From Microvirga sp. VF16 (GTDB lineage Bacteria; Pseudomonadota; Alphaproteobacteria; Rhizobiales; Beijerinckiaceae), in NCBI RefSeq assembly GCF_016864375.1, contig NZ_CP069354.1, positions 1,798,001 to 1,862,000 on the forward strand: DNA of 64,000 bases, written 5' to 3'. Of this stretch, positions 1-8,617 are shown one piece after another. Position numbers and translations under genes: made by a program. The notes under the pieces were generated by a model. The model saw nothing but the letters and a program-made list of their open reading frames with translations. It was not told where the DNA came from and ran no database searches. Each line of letters begins with the position of its first letter. The first letter of the stretch is position 1.

Positions 1-241
1 GCACCACCTCCGAGGATGCCCGGCGGGCGGACCAATAGCGCAGGTCGCGGTTGAGACGCGCCACTTCGGCCTTGTCATCAGCGGATTGAGCTTCGTCTAG
101 GCGCTGATGCAAGGCCTCGATTTCCGCATCCATCTGGGCCAGACCCGAGGGTGTGACGAGATGATGCGGACTGATCATCCGGTCCGGAAGGTCCTCGAAG
201 GCCTCACCACCCTCGATTTCACGAACAAAGGCACGGCTCAT
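1..241 (-). CDS. GreA/GreB-family transcription factor, N-terminal part (cut by window edge)
   Basis: Only the first 80 codons are present; the gene reads leftward out of the window. The protein begins MSRAFVREIEGGEAFEDLP and then has a helical, charged stretch (about residues 36-75, AQMDAEIEALHQRLDEA) of the kind that forms the coiled coil of Gre factors. The spacing 'SPHHLVTPSGLAQMDAEIE' resembles the N-terminus of alphaproteobacterial GreA/GreB-like proteins, which act on backtracked RNA polymerase. The start ATG is preceded by a strong GGAGGAGA-type ribosome-binding site. The C-terminal FKBP-like domain that would settle the family is outside the window, so the call is by N-terminal pattern only. 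Confidence 0.6.
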   Translation of the reverse strand, partial: MSRAFVREIEGGEAFEDLPDRMISPHHLVTPSGLAQMDAEIEALHQRLDEAQSADDKAEVARLNRDLRYWSARRASSEVV

Positions 242-306
242 TACGTCTCCTCCGCTCTTTGCAGAGGAAACGGTTCGAGGTTGCCGAAGGTTTCCCGACC
301 TAACCT

Positions 307-1419
307 TTATTGCTTGGCTTGCCGCAGGCGCCCGACGATGCCGCCCGGGAAGGCATAGACGCTGATGATGAACAGCGCTCCGAGCCACAGGAGCCAGCGA
401 TCCGGGTGGATGAGGTTGGGCAGGAGCGGGATGCCCGCCAGGGCCGCGCTCCCGGCGCCCATCAGCACCTGCAGATAGCTCTGGGCCAGGACGAACAGCG
501 CGGCGCCGATGACTGCGCCGTACATGGTGCCCATGCCGCCGATCACGACCATAAGCAGGATGTCGACCATGATCGAGAAGGAGAGGGTGGTGTCGGGCCC
601 GTTATAACGCAGCCACAGGGCCATGAGCGCGCCGGCGATGGTCGCGGCGAGCGCCGAGATCACGGAGGCTGCCGTGCGATAGGCGACGACGCGATAGCCG
701 AGCGCCTCTGCCCGGAACTCATTCTCACGGATTGCCTGGAGCACGCGCCCAAAGGGCGAGTTCACGATGCGCAGGAGAACGAGGAAGACAGCGAGCGAGA
801 CGAAGAAGACGAGATAATAGGCGAGGAGCCGCCCGTTGATTGCCGTGCCGAAGAGGGGCTCGGAGAGAAGACGGAAGGCGGGGCGCAGCGCCTGCGGCAG
901 CTGGAACGACAATCCATCTTCACCACCGGTGATGTTCGACATCTGCGAGGCGAAAACGGCGGCGGCCGAAGCGACCGCTAGAGTGATCATCGAGAAGAAG
1001 ATGGCGCGCACCCGCAGCGACAGGAGACCGATGGCGACGGCCAGCACGGCGGACAAGGCGAGGGCCGATATGAGCCCGACGGCGGCCGAACCCCAGGTCG
1101 GGCCCAAGCGCTCGAGCGCAATGGCGATGCCGTAGCCGCCGATTCCGAAGAACATGGTGTGGGCGAAGGACACGATGCCGGAATAGCCGAGCAGAAGGTC
1201 ATAGCTCGCGACCAGTACGATGAAGACGCAAATCTTCGCCGCCGTGCCCAAGGGCTGACTGCCGGAGAACAGGAACGGCGTCGCGGCGAGAAGCAGCAGG
1301 ATGGCGAGCAGGATGACGCTCAGCACCTTTGAGCGCGGCATGTCCGAGGACAGGATCGCGCTTAAGAAACCGCCGCGTCGGCGCGTCTCGTCGAAGGGAA
1401 GGGCGAGGGAAGTGCTCAT
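307..1419 (-). CDS. livM: Branched-chain amino-acid ABC transporter permease, LivM type
   Basis: This is a 370-residue inner-membrane permease, the second of the two permeases of a HAAT-family (Liv) importer. It has about ten hydrophobic segments and the family signature region around EALGYRVVAYRTAASVISALAAT. The start at 1419 is chosen because it overlaps the stop of the upstream livH by ATGA, the usual translational coupling; a longer reading that begins at 1665 would run antisense-like through livH. It is the last gene of the minus-strand operon livK-livG-livF-livH-livM. Substrate is inferred from the family; Liv systems of rhizobia also take up other amino acids, amides and urea-like compounds. 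Confidence 0.93.
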   Translation of the reverse strand: MSTSLALPFDETRRRGGFLSAILSSDMPRSKVLSVILLAILLLLAATPFLFSGSQPLGTAAKICVFIVLVASYDLLLGYSGIVSFAHTMFFGIGGYGIAIALERLGPTWGSAAVGLISALALSAVLAVAIGLLSLRVRAIFFSMITLAVASAAAVFASQMSNITGGEDGLSFQLPQALRPAFRLLSEPLFGTAINGRLLAYYLVFFVSLAVFLVLLRIVNSPFGRVLQAIRENEFRAEALGYRVVAYRTAASVISALAATIAGALMALWLRYNGPDTTLSFSIMVDILLMVVIGGMGTMYGAVIGAALFVLAQSYLQVLMGAGSAALAGIPLLPNLIHPDRWLLWLGALFIISVYAFPGGIVGRLRQAKQ

Positions 1420-2438
1420 CGGCGGGCCACCGGAAACAGGCCCTGCGGACGCCAGATCAGGACGAGGGCCATGACGAGGATGTTGGAGATCAAGGCGAGC
1501 TTGGGCTCGATGAAGCCGACATAATTGGCGACCAGCGCGACGAGGAGCGAGCCGACGAAGCAGCCGCCGACGGATCCGAGGCCGCCGATGATGATGACAA
1601 TGAAGACCAGCACCATCACTTCCATGCCCATGCCGGCAGTCAGCGTCTGGCGATAGAACGCCCACATGACGCCGCCGAGGCCGGCGAGAGCGGAGCCCGC
1701 GATGAAGACGCTGACGAAGAGGCGGCGGATGCGGTAGCCGAGAGCCTCAACCATCTCGGGGTTCTCGACGCCGGCCCGGATCAAAAGGCCGATGCGGGTG
1801 CGGTTGAGCAGAAGCTGCATGCCGAGGAAGACCACGAGCCCGATGACGACCGCCACGACGCGGTAACGCTCCATGACGATGTCCCCGAACACGAAGGCGC
1901 CGCGTAGCGACTGCGGCAGCGGGATCGGGATCGGCGAGGCGCCCCAGATCGCATGGATCGCCTGCTCGGTCACGATCAACCCTCCCATGGTGACGAGGAT
2001 CTGCTTCAGGTGGCTGCCATAGACCGGGCGCACGATGACGCGCTCGAACACGGCGCCGACCACACCGGTTACCGCCATGGCGCACAGGATGCACAAGAGC
2101 AGTAGCAGAAGATTCAGGCCGATGGAATCCGCCGTCGCCCAGCCGGCGAGCGGCCCGAGCACGAGGAGCGTGGCGTAGGCACCGAGCGAGATGAAGACGC
2201 CGTGGCCGAAATTGATGATGTCCATCAGGCCGAAGACGAGAGTGAGGCCCGAGGCCATGAGAAAGATCATCATGCCCATGGCAAGCCCCGCCACGGTGAG
2301 CGTCACCCATGTCGAGGGACTGCCGACGAAGGGCAGCGCCAGGAGGGCGAGGGCCGGGATCAGGAGGAGGGGCAGCCAGTCCGTCTTGGCGCGCGGCAAC
2401 TCGGTCGGGGCCGATGTTTCAGCGGTCATGTCGCTCAT
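1416..2438 (-). CDS. livH: Branched-chain amino-acid ABC transporter permease, LivH type
   Basis: The product is a 340-residue inner-membrane permease, partner of LivM. It has the LivH-family segments SGLTLVFGLMDIINFGHG (about residues 63-80) and EALGYRIRRLFVSVFIAGSA (cytoplasmic loop contacting the ATPase). The N-terminal 25 residues are hydrophilic, followed by about eight membrane spans. Its start overlaps the stop of livF by 4 bases (2435-2438) and its stop overlaps the start of livM by 4 bases, so the three genes are translationally coupled. Confidence 0.93.
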   Translation of the reverse strand: MSDMTAETSAPTELPRAKTDWLPLLLIPALALLALPFVGSPSTWVTLTVAGLAMGMMIFLMASGLTLVFGLMDIINFGHGVFISLGAYATLLVLGPLAGWATADSIGLNLLLLLLCILCAMAVTGVVGAVFERVIVRPVYGSHLKQILVTMGGLIVTEQAIHAIWGASPIPIPLPQSLRGAFVFGDIVMERYRVVAVVIGLVVFLGMQLLLNRTRIGLLIRAGVENPEMVEALGYRIRRLFVSVFIAGSALAGLGGVMWAFYRQTLTAGMGMEVMVLVFIVIIIGGLGSVGGCFVGSLLVALVANYVGFIEPKLALISNILVMALVLIWRPQGLFPVARR

Positions 2439-3160
2439 TGGTGCGCATCCAGAGAGAGGCCGAGCAGGCGCTGCTGCAGGGGTTTGTCCTCGACCAGCTC
2501 GCTCATGGCGCCGAAATGCACGATGCGCCCGTCATCCATGACGACCACGTTGTCGCCAAGCGCCGAGGCGGCATAGAAGTTCTGCTCCACGAGCAGGATC
2601 GTCTCGCCCGCCGCTTTCAGCGCCTTAAAGGCCTCGATCATGGATCGCACCATCACGGGTGCCAGGCCCTTGGTCGGCTCGTCGATGAGCAGAAGGCGGC
2701 GCGGCTCGGCGATAGCGCGGGCGATGGCGAGCATCTGCTTCTGGCCGCCGGAGAGATTGCCGGCCGGCAGGTTCCAGAAGCGCTTGAGAGCCGGGAACAG
2801 GCCGAGGATCCAGTCGAGACGGGTCTTGTTGACCGGCCCGCTGCGCGCGGCGAGCACGATGTTCTCGCGCACTGTCAGGTCGGTGAAGATGCCCATGGCC
2901 TCCGGCACATAGGCGATGCCGGAGCGCGCGATGTCAGGCGTGGAGCTTGCGGTGATGTCGCGGCCGTCGAAACGGATGCAGCCGGAGGAGGCTTGCCACA
3001 GGCCCATGATGGTGCGCAACGTCGTCGTCTTGCCGGCGCCGTTGCGGCCGAGCAGCATGGTGAGCTCGCCGGCGGGGACAGTGAAGTCCACGCCGTGGAG
3101 GATGTGATAGGGACCGATATGCGTATGCACATCCGATAATTGGAGGAGGGGCTCAGTCAC
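2435..3160 (-). CDS. livF: Branched-chain amino-acid ABC transporter ATP-binding protein, LivF type
   Basis: A 241-residue cytoplasmic ATPase with Walker A GRNGAGKT (residues 38-45), the ABC signature LSGGQKQ near residue 136 and Walker B LLLIDEPTKGLAP. The TKGLAP variant after Walker B is typical of LivF. It pairs with LivG to drive the LivHM channel. It overlaps livG by 8 bases at its start and livH by 4 bases at its stop. Confidence 0.94.
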   Translation of the reverse strand: MTEPLLQLSDVHTHIGPYHILHGVDFTVPAGELTMLLGRNGAGKTTTLRTIMGLWQASSGCIRFDGRDITASSTPDIARSGIAYVPEAMGIFTDLTVRENIVLAARSGPVNKTRLDWILGLFPALKRFWNLPAGNLSGGQKQMLAIARAIAEPRRLLLIDEPTKGLAPVMVRSMIEAFKALKAAGETILLVEQNFYAASALGDNVVVMDDGRIVHFGAMSELVEDKPLQQRLLGLSLDAHQ

Positions 3161-3932
3161 GGGTGGCCTCCACGCCGAGATAGGCTTCTTGCACTACCGG
3201 AGAGGCAATGACCTCCGCAGGCTCGCCGTCGGCGACGAGCGTGCCGTTGTGCAAAACGATGATGTGGTCGGAGAGCGAGCGGACCACGTCCATCTTGTGC
3301 TCGACGAGAAGCACCGTGGCATCGCCGCGCTGCTTGATGTCGTGAATGAGCTCGAGCACGGTCGGCACCTCGTCGACGCTCATGCCGGCGGTCGGCTCGT
3401 CGAACATGAAGACCTTGGGCTCCATGGCGATGAGGAGCGCCACTTCGAGCTTGCGCTGGTCGCCATGCGAGAGAGCCTTTGGGGCGATGTGGCGCTTGTC
3501 GGCAAGGCGCACCCTTTCCAGGATACTTTCCGCCTTCTCGATCAGATCGCGGCGCGTGTTCCACACATTGAACAGGGCCCAGCCCGCATCGGCGCGGCTC
3601 TGCACGGCGAGGCGGACATTCTCAAGCGCCGTCAGTTGCGGGAACAGGTTGGTGAGCTGAAACGCGCGGCCGAGTCCGCGCCGGGTCCGCGTGGAGGGCG
3701 GCAATCCCGTGATGTCCTCGCCTTCGACGATGACCTGTCCGGAGGTGGCGCGCAACTGGCCGGAGATGAGATTGAAATAGGTCGTCTTGCCGGCACCGTT
3801 CGGTCCGACAATCGCCGTGAGCGTGCCGGGGGTAAACCGGCACGACACGTCGTTGACGGCCACATGGCCGCCGAAACGAATAGTAAGCCCGCGCGTTTCA
3901 AGCGCGGGCGTCGTCGTCGTTGATGACGTCAC
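3153..3932 (-). CDS. livG: Branched-chain amino-acid ABC transporter ATP-binding protein, LivG type
   Basis: A 259-residue ABC ATPase with Walker A GPNGAGKT (residues 43-50), signature LSHGDQRKLEVA and Walker B VFMFDEPTAGMS. The FDEPTAGMS form and the LSHGDQ signature mark the LivG branch rather than LivF. The gene starts 8 bases downstream of the stop of the binding-protein gene and overlaps livF. The N-terminus carries a low-complexity Ser/Thr run (TSSTTTT) before the first beta strand. Confidence 0.93.
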   Translation of the reverse strand: MTSSTTTTPALETRGLTIRFGGHVAVNDVSCRFTPGTLTAIVGPNGAGKTTYFNLISGQLRATSGQVIVEGEDITGLPPSTRTRRGLGRAFQLTNLFPQLTALENVRLAVQSRADAGWALFNVWNTRRDLIEKAESILERVRLADKRHIAPKALSHGDQRKLEVALLIAMEPKVFMFDEPTAGMSVDEVPTVLELIHDIKQRGDATVLLVEHKMDVVRSLSDHIIVLHNGTLVADGEPAEVIASPVVQEAYLGVEATRD

Positions 3933-3940
3933 AGGTCTGA

Positions 3941-5131
3941 TCAGCGCTTGTTGCGAACCGGGACCGGCATCTTATCGGCTGGGATGACGCCGACGAGGTC
4001 GAGCAGGTCGTTCGCGTCCTTGCCGTTGGCCTTGACCTTGAAGTGATACATCTCCTGCAGGGCCTGATGGTCTTCCTTGCGGAAGGTCATGGGACCCTTC
4101 GGCGTCTCGAAGGTCATGCCTTCCATGGCCATGATTAGCTTCTCGGTATCGGTGCCGCCGGCTTTCTGGATTGCCGTGACGGCGGCGGAGGCGGCTGCGA
4201 AGCCGCCGGCGGTGAAGAAGTCCGGCGGCGCGTTGTAGCGCTTCTGGTGCTCGGCCACGAGCCAGTCGTTCATCGCGTTCTTCGGGAAGGCATAATAGTA
4301 ATACACCGCGCCTTCCATGCCGGGATAGTTCTTGTAGATCTGCATGGCCGGCAGGATGTTGCCGCCGGGCGCAATCTCGATGCCGAAGCGCTCCGGCTTC
4401 AGATCGGCGATCTTCGGCAGCGGGTGCTGTCCGGCCCAGATGATGTTGATGATCTTCTTGCCCGGCTTGTCCTTGAGCGCATCGAAGATGCGCTGGGCGG
4501 AAGCGGTGAAGTCCGTGGCGTTCTGCGGTGCATATTCCTCGAACACTACTTTCGCATTCGGACGGATCTCGGCGAGCGCGTTCTTGAGAGCTGCAACGCC
4601 GTCCTTGCCGAAGGCGTAATCCTGCGCGAGGGTCGCGATCGAGACGTCACCGCTTGCTGGAACGGCGGCTGCAGCGCCATAGGCGTCCTGGGTCGAGTTG
4701 CGCGCGGTGCGGAAGATGAAGCGGTTCCACTTCTCGCCGGTGATCGCGTCCGCCACGGCGGGCTCCACGATCAGCACCTTGCCGTTTTCCTCGGCTACCG
4801 GCAGCATCGCGAGAGCCGCCGCGGACGACGTGGTGCCGACCGCGAGATCGACATCGTCGTCGGTATAGGCCTGCTCCAGCAGGGTCTTGGCGAGATCGGC
4901 CTTGAGCTGGTCGTCCTTCACGATCACGTTGATCTTGCGGCCGTTGACCGCCATCGTGCCCTTCGTGAGATATTCCAGGCCCATCATGAAGCCGGCTTCG
5001 GTCTGCTTGGCATAAGCCTCAAGCGGACCCGTCTTGCCGGCGATCAGCGCGATCTTGATGTCTTGCGCGAAGGCCGCGGACGCAAAAAGAATGCCTGCCG
5101 CAGCGGCAGCGAATGTAAGCTTCAGGCGCAT
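3941..5131 (-). CDS. Periplasmic amino-acid-binding protein of the Liv-type importer
   Basis: A 396-residue type I periplasmic binding protein (Peripla_BP_6, LivK-like). It begins with a clear Sec signal peptide, MRLKLTFAAAAAGILFASAAFA, cleaved before QD. Mature-protein motifs include IALIAGKTGPLEAYAKQ and GTTSSAAALAMLPVAEE, which line the ligand cleft in this family. The start at 5131 is preferred to one at 5143 because GGGGAG lies just upstream and the signal peptide begins directly there. As the first gene of the operon it probably follows a promoter between 5131 and 5238. The ligand cannot be read from the sequence; leucine-type or other amino acids or amides are all possible. Confidence 0.9.
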   Translation of the reverse strand: MRLKLTFAAAAAGILFASAAFAQDIKIALIAGKTGPLEAYAKQTEAGFMMGLEYLTKGTMAVNGRKINVIVKDDQLKADLAKTLLEQAYTDDDVDLAVGTTSSAAALAMLPVAEENGKVLIVEPAVADAITGEKWNRFIFRTARNSTQDAYGAAAAVPASGDVSIATLAQDYAFGKDGVAALKNALAEIRPNAKVVFEEYAPQNATDFTASAQRIFDALKDKPGKKIINIIWAGQHPLPKIADLKPERFGIEIAPGGNILPAMQIYKNYPGMEGAVYYYYAFPKNAMNDWLVAEHQKRYNAPPDFFTAGGFAAASAAVTAIQKAGGTDTEKLIMAMEGMTFETPKGPMTFRKEDHQALQEMYHFKVKANGKDANDLLDLVGVIPADKMPVPVRNKR

Positions 5132-5238
5132 CGAACTCCCCATGTTTTATGGGGTCATTGACTGCGTCGCCAAGCTAAGTGTCAAGTTCGACTCTCGGAC
5201 CATCCGCAGGGAAAATGACACAAGGTTGCCGGACCGGA

Positions 5239-6174
5239 TCAGGCTTCTGGCAACACCGGCGTTTCGATATCCTTCGCCTCGCGACCGCGCCGCGCGGCTT
5301 CGCGTTCCAAGAGGATCAGAACCACTCCGGCGCCGCAGATCACGGCGGCGCCGACGAGTGTCCAGAATCCGACGATGTCGCCGAAGAACAGGTAACCCAG
5401 TATGATGGCCCACACGATCAGCGTGTACTGATAGGGCGCGACGACCGAGGCCGGTGCGATCTTCAGCGAGCGGTTGACGCAGACATGGGCCGCCATGGAG
5501 ACGATGCCGAGCAGGAACAGACCTGCGAGATCGAGCGGACCGGGCGTCACCCAGGCGAGAGGGGCTGCAACGATGCCGAAGATCAGCGTGCCGAGAATCT
5601 GTCCGAAGACGAGCGTCGCATCATCTGTTTCCCGTAATTTGCGGGTCGTGATCATCAGGAGCGAGTAGAACAGGCTTCCCGCGAGCGCGATGAGAGCGGG
5701 CAGGGACAGGGTGGCAGGGGACGGACGTAGAGCGATGAGAACGCCGACGAACCCGACCCCGATGGCGAGGACACGCGGCTTGTCGATCTTCTCGCCGAGC
5801 CAGAAGGTCGCGAAGGCCGCCACATAGATCGGCCCGGCCAGATAATAGGTCATCACGTCCGCCAGGGGCAGGTAAGTGACCGCCCAATAGAAGCAGGCGA
5901 CTTCAAGCGTCGAGAGGATGATCCGCACCGCGTGCAGGCCCGGTTGCGGCGGAATGGCGAAGGGGACCTTTCGCTGCCGCATCAGGGGCAGCAGAATCAC
6001 CAAGGCCGCAACGCTGCGCAGGAGCAGGACCTGGCCGACGGAATAGGTGGCGACGAGCCACTTTCCCATGACGTCGTTCATGGCGAACATAAAGACGCCG
6101 AGCAGCATCAGGCCGATGCCGACAAGCGTGCCCGAGCGCACTTTAGGCGCGGAAGACGAAGCGGAGTGACTCAT
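5239..6174 (-). CDS. DMT-superfamily (EamA) membrane transporter
   Basis: A 311-residue protein with ten predicted membrane segments arranged as two EamA repeats, for example GIGLMLLGVFMFAMNDVMGKW near the N-terminus and a second repeat beginning LIALAGSLFYSLLMITTRKL. Such proteins usually export metabolites or amino acids. The C-terminus ends in a basic tail (LEREAARRGREAKDIE). ATG at 6174 is chosen over a TTG at 6186. It is monocistronic and divergent from the thioesterase gene. A second DMT protein lies at 25547-26530 and shares the same general architecture. Substrate is unknown. Confidence 0.88.
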   Translation of the reverse strand: MSHSASSSAPKVRSGTLVGIGLMLLGVFMFAMNDVMGKWLVATYSVGQVLLLRSVAALVILLPLMRQRKVPFAIPPQPGLHAVRIILSTLEVACFYWAVTYLPLADVMTYYLAGPIYVAAFATFWLGEKIDKPRVLAIGVGFVGVLIALRPSPATLSLPALIALAGSLFYSLLMITTRKLRETDDATLVFGQILGTLIFGIVAAPLAWVTPGPLDLAGLFLLGIVSMAAHVCVNRSLKIAPASVVAPYQYTLIVWAIILGYLFFGDIVGFWTLVGAAVICGAGVVLILLEREAARRGREAKDIETPVLPEA

Positions 6175-6257
6175 GGGCCGGATCAATGAGGGAAAAATAA
6201 CTTGATTCCAAGGCTTTTGACGTCTGACTTAGGTTAAAAGCCCCTGGAGACAGCGAA

Positions 6258-6713
6258 ATGAGCGAGCCGACGCCCAAAGATCCTGAGTACGAAGCTCGCG
6301 TTCGAGCGAGCTTTGGGGCTCAAGGATTGATGGTGACGCTGGGTGCCTCTCTGGTGCGCGTATCGCCCGGTCAGGTCGAGATCTCGCTGCCTGCCTCCAA
6401 GGCAGTGTCGCAGCAGCACGGCTTCGTTCATGCGGGAGCTTTGGCCAGTATCGCGGATTCCGCCGCCGGCTATGCCGCCCTGACCCTGATGCCGCCCGGC
6501 GCCGGCGTTCTCACTACCGAGTTCAAGATCAATCTCCTGGCGCCGGGGATCGGCGAACGCATGATCGCCCGGGGCAGGGTCATCAAGGCGGGCAGGACGC
6601 TCACGCTCGCGCAGACCGACGTCTTCGCTATCCGTGAGGACGTCGAGAAGCACATTGCCCTGCTCACCGCGACGCTCATGACGGTGGAGGGGCGTGAGGG
6701 TGTGAGTGATTAA
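6258..6713 (+). CDS. PaaI-family hotdog thioesterase
   Basis: A 151-residue hotdog-fold protein. The core HGFVHAGALASIADSAAGYAALTLMPPG (about residues 54-81) is the conserved helix and active-site region of PaaI-type acyl-CoA thioesterases, with the catalytic acidic residue expected at the Asp of SIADSAAG. The length fits the family (about 140-150). Its last four bases overlap the stop of the convergent SMP-30 gene. The acyl-CoA substrate is not predictable; aromatic or short-chain acyl-CoAs are usual. Confidence 0.88.
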   Translation: MSEPTPKDPEYEARVRASFGAQGLMVTLGASLVRVSPGQVEISLPASKAVSQQHGFVHAGALASIADSAAGYAALTLMPPGAGVLTTEFKINLLAPGIGERMIARGRVIKAGRTLTLAQTDVFAIREDVEKHIALLTATLMTVEGREGVSD

Positions 6714-7624
6714 AACGTCTTCGCCCCGTTCACGGGCAGCATGATTGCGTAGAGCGAGGTGGTGGCGCAGATGTAAAGGCGGTTCCGTTTCGGTCCGCCA
6801 AAGACCACGTTTGCCACGCCTTCCGGCACCAGGATCTTGCCGATCAGCGTGCCGTCAGGATCATAGCAGTGGACACCGTCTCCGGCGCTGGTCCAGATCC
6901 GCCCTGCCTCGTCCAGCCGGAAGCCGTCGAACAGGCCCTGCGTGCAGGTGGCGAAGATCTTGCTGCCCGAGAGGCTGCCATCGGCGTTCACATCGAAGAC
7001 GCGGATATGGCGCGGCCCATCCTTGACGTGGGTCGCGCCGGTATCGGCCACGTAGAGGCATGTTTCGTCGGGCGAGAAGGCGATCCCGTTCGGGCGGACG
7101 AAATCGTCGCCGACGATGCTGATATTACCCGTCTGAGGATCGATGCGGTACACATGGCAGGCGCCGACCTCGCTGTCCGCCTTGTGTCCTTCGTAATCGG
7201 AATCGATGCCATAGGCAGGGTCCGTGAACCAGATCGAGCCGTCGGACTTCACCACCGCATCGTTGGGACTGTTGAAGCGCTTACCCTGGTGGTGGCTGGC
7301 GAGCACCGTAATGGAGCCGTCATGCTCCGTACGCGTCACGCGTCGGTTGCCATGCTCGCAGGTGACGAGGCGGCCCTGCCGGTCGACCGTGTTGCCATTG
7401 GAATACCCGGCCGGATGACGAAAGACGCTGACGGCGCCCGATGTCTCGTCGAAGCGCATCATTCGGTCGTTGGGGATATCGCTCCAGACAAGATAGCGGC
7501 CGGCCGGGAAATAGGCCGGGCCCTCGGCCCAACGGCAGCCTTCCGCCAGTTTTTCCAGGCGCGCTGATCCTTTGACCAAGTGCTGGAAGCGATCGTCAAG
7601 AACAACGGCGACATCTCTGAACAT
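6710..7624 (-). CDS. SMP-30/gluconolactonase-family hydrolase
   Basis: A 304-residue cytoplasmic beta-propeller enzyme of the SMP-30/LRE family, which opens sugar or other lactones using a divalent metal. Family hallmarks are the first metal-ligand region EGCRWAEGPAYFPAGRYLVWSD (about residues 28-49), the FNSPNDAVVKSDGSIWFTDP strand (about residues 117-136) and RPNGIAFSPDETCLYVADT. There is no signal peptide. It stands alone and convergent to the thioesterase. The substrate lactone is not indicated by neighbours. Confidence 0.9.
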   Translation of the reverse strand: MFRDVAVVLDDRFQHLVKGSARLEKLAEGCRWAEGPAYFPAGRYLVWSDIPNDRMMRFDETSGAVSVFRHPAGYSNGNTVDRQGRLVTCEHGNRRVTRTEHDGSITVLASHHQGKRFNSPNDAVVKSDGSIWFTDPAYGIDSDYEGHKADSEVGACHVYRIDPQTGNISIVGDDFVRPNGIAFSPDETCLYVADTGATHVKDGPRHIRVFDVNADGSLSGSKIFATCTQGLFDGFRLDEAGRIWTSAGDGVHCYDPDGTLIGKILVPEGVANVVFGGPKRNRLYICATTSLYAIMLPVNGAKTF

Positions 7625-7642
7625 GGAGAAAGATATGTCCTG

Positions 7643-8479
7643 TCAGTGAGCCATCAGAACGGGCACGGTGGCGTTGCTCAAGATGTGGCTGGTAGCGCCG
7701 CCGAAGAACATCTGCCTCAGGCGGCTCTGTGTATAGGCGCCCTTCACGAGAAGATCGCATCCGAGAGAAACGGCTTCCGAGAGAATGGTCTCACCAGGCT
7801 TGTTCGACGGGTCCGGCGCCGTGATCGCCTCCGCCGGCAGATCGTGCATCCTCAAATGCCTTGCAAGTTCCGATCCGGACGGGCCGGGCACGCCCCAATC
7901 GTCGAGTTCGAGAACCACGATGCGCCGTGCCTGCTTGAGCAGCGGCATCGATCCCAGGACAGCGCGGGCCGTTTCCGTGCTCCGGTTCCAGGCGATTACG
8001 GCGGTTTCGGCGAAGGTCCGGGGTGCGTTTGGCGGTGCCACGAGAACGGGACGGCCAGTCTCGAACAGGGCCGCCTCCACGGTGGAGAGACGCGTCTGAC
8101 CGTTCGATCCATCCGGCCGCCCGACCACGACCAGATCGAAAACCCGACCATAGGCGCCCAGGAACGCGTCTTCCATCAGGCCATCCTGCCGCCAGCCGGA
8201 ACTCAGTCCTGGAAGGCCCGCGGAGGCGCGCGCAATCTGCTGCGTCGTCATGAAGGCCTCGAACCGCTCGCGGCAGGCGCGGGCCATTTCGAGGCGGTTC
8301 TCCGGGGTGATGGGGGAGGGCACGCCGATGGCGATGTCCACCGGCAGCACGACCGGGTAATCGGGGGTGATGGCAATCCCCTCGATATAGCTGTCGAACA
8401 ATCGGCCGAGTTGCAGGGCCGCCTGCAGCTGAGGCTCGACGATACCGTGATCTTCAATCGGGATAAGGATGCTTTTCAT
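7643..8479 (-). CDS. Universal stress protein with tandem Usp domains
   Basis: A 278-residue protein starting MKSILIPIEDHG at 8479. The N-terminal Usp-like half ends near LVAPPNAPRTFAE, and the C-terminal half begins AVIAWNRSTETARAVLGSMPLL and ends with GGATSHILSNATVPVLMAH, a typical Usp C-terminus with the G-x9-G-(S/T) ATP-site pattern in degenerate form. An open frame continues far upstream of 8479, but that part is antisense to the DUF218 gene and has no Usp character, so the start at 8479 is firm. The role is stress response; regulation is not visible. Confidence 0.88.
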   Translation of the reverse strand: MKSILIPIEDHGIVEPQLQAALQLGRLFDSYIEGIAITPDYPVVLPVDIAIGVPSPITPENRLEMARACRERFEAFMTTQQIARASAGLPGLSSGWRQDGLMEDAFLGAYGRVFDLVVVGRPDGSNGQTRLSTVEAALFETGRPVLVAPPNAPRTFAETAVIAWNRSTETARAVLGSMPLLKQARRIVVLELDDWGVPGPSGSELARHLRMHDLPAEAITAPDPSNKPGETILSEAVSLGCDLLVKGAYTQSRLRQMFFGGATSHILSNATVPVLMAH

Positions 8480-8617
8480 GAGGATTATTGTCGCGCTTAA
8501 ACCCCCGCTCGGCAAGACCATCCGAAAGTTCACCCTGGCTGTGGATGGGATTGGGTTTGACATCCGATTGTCGTCGGCTCCAGCTTGAATGCCCGGCAAA
8601 TCATGGAGGCCTTCGAG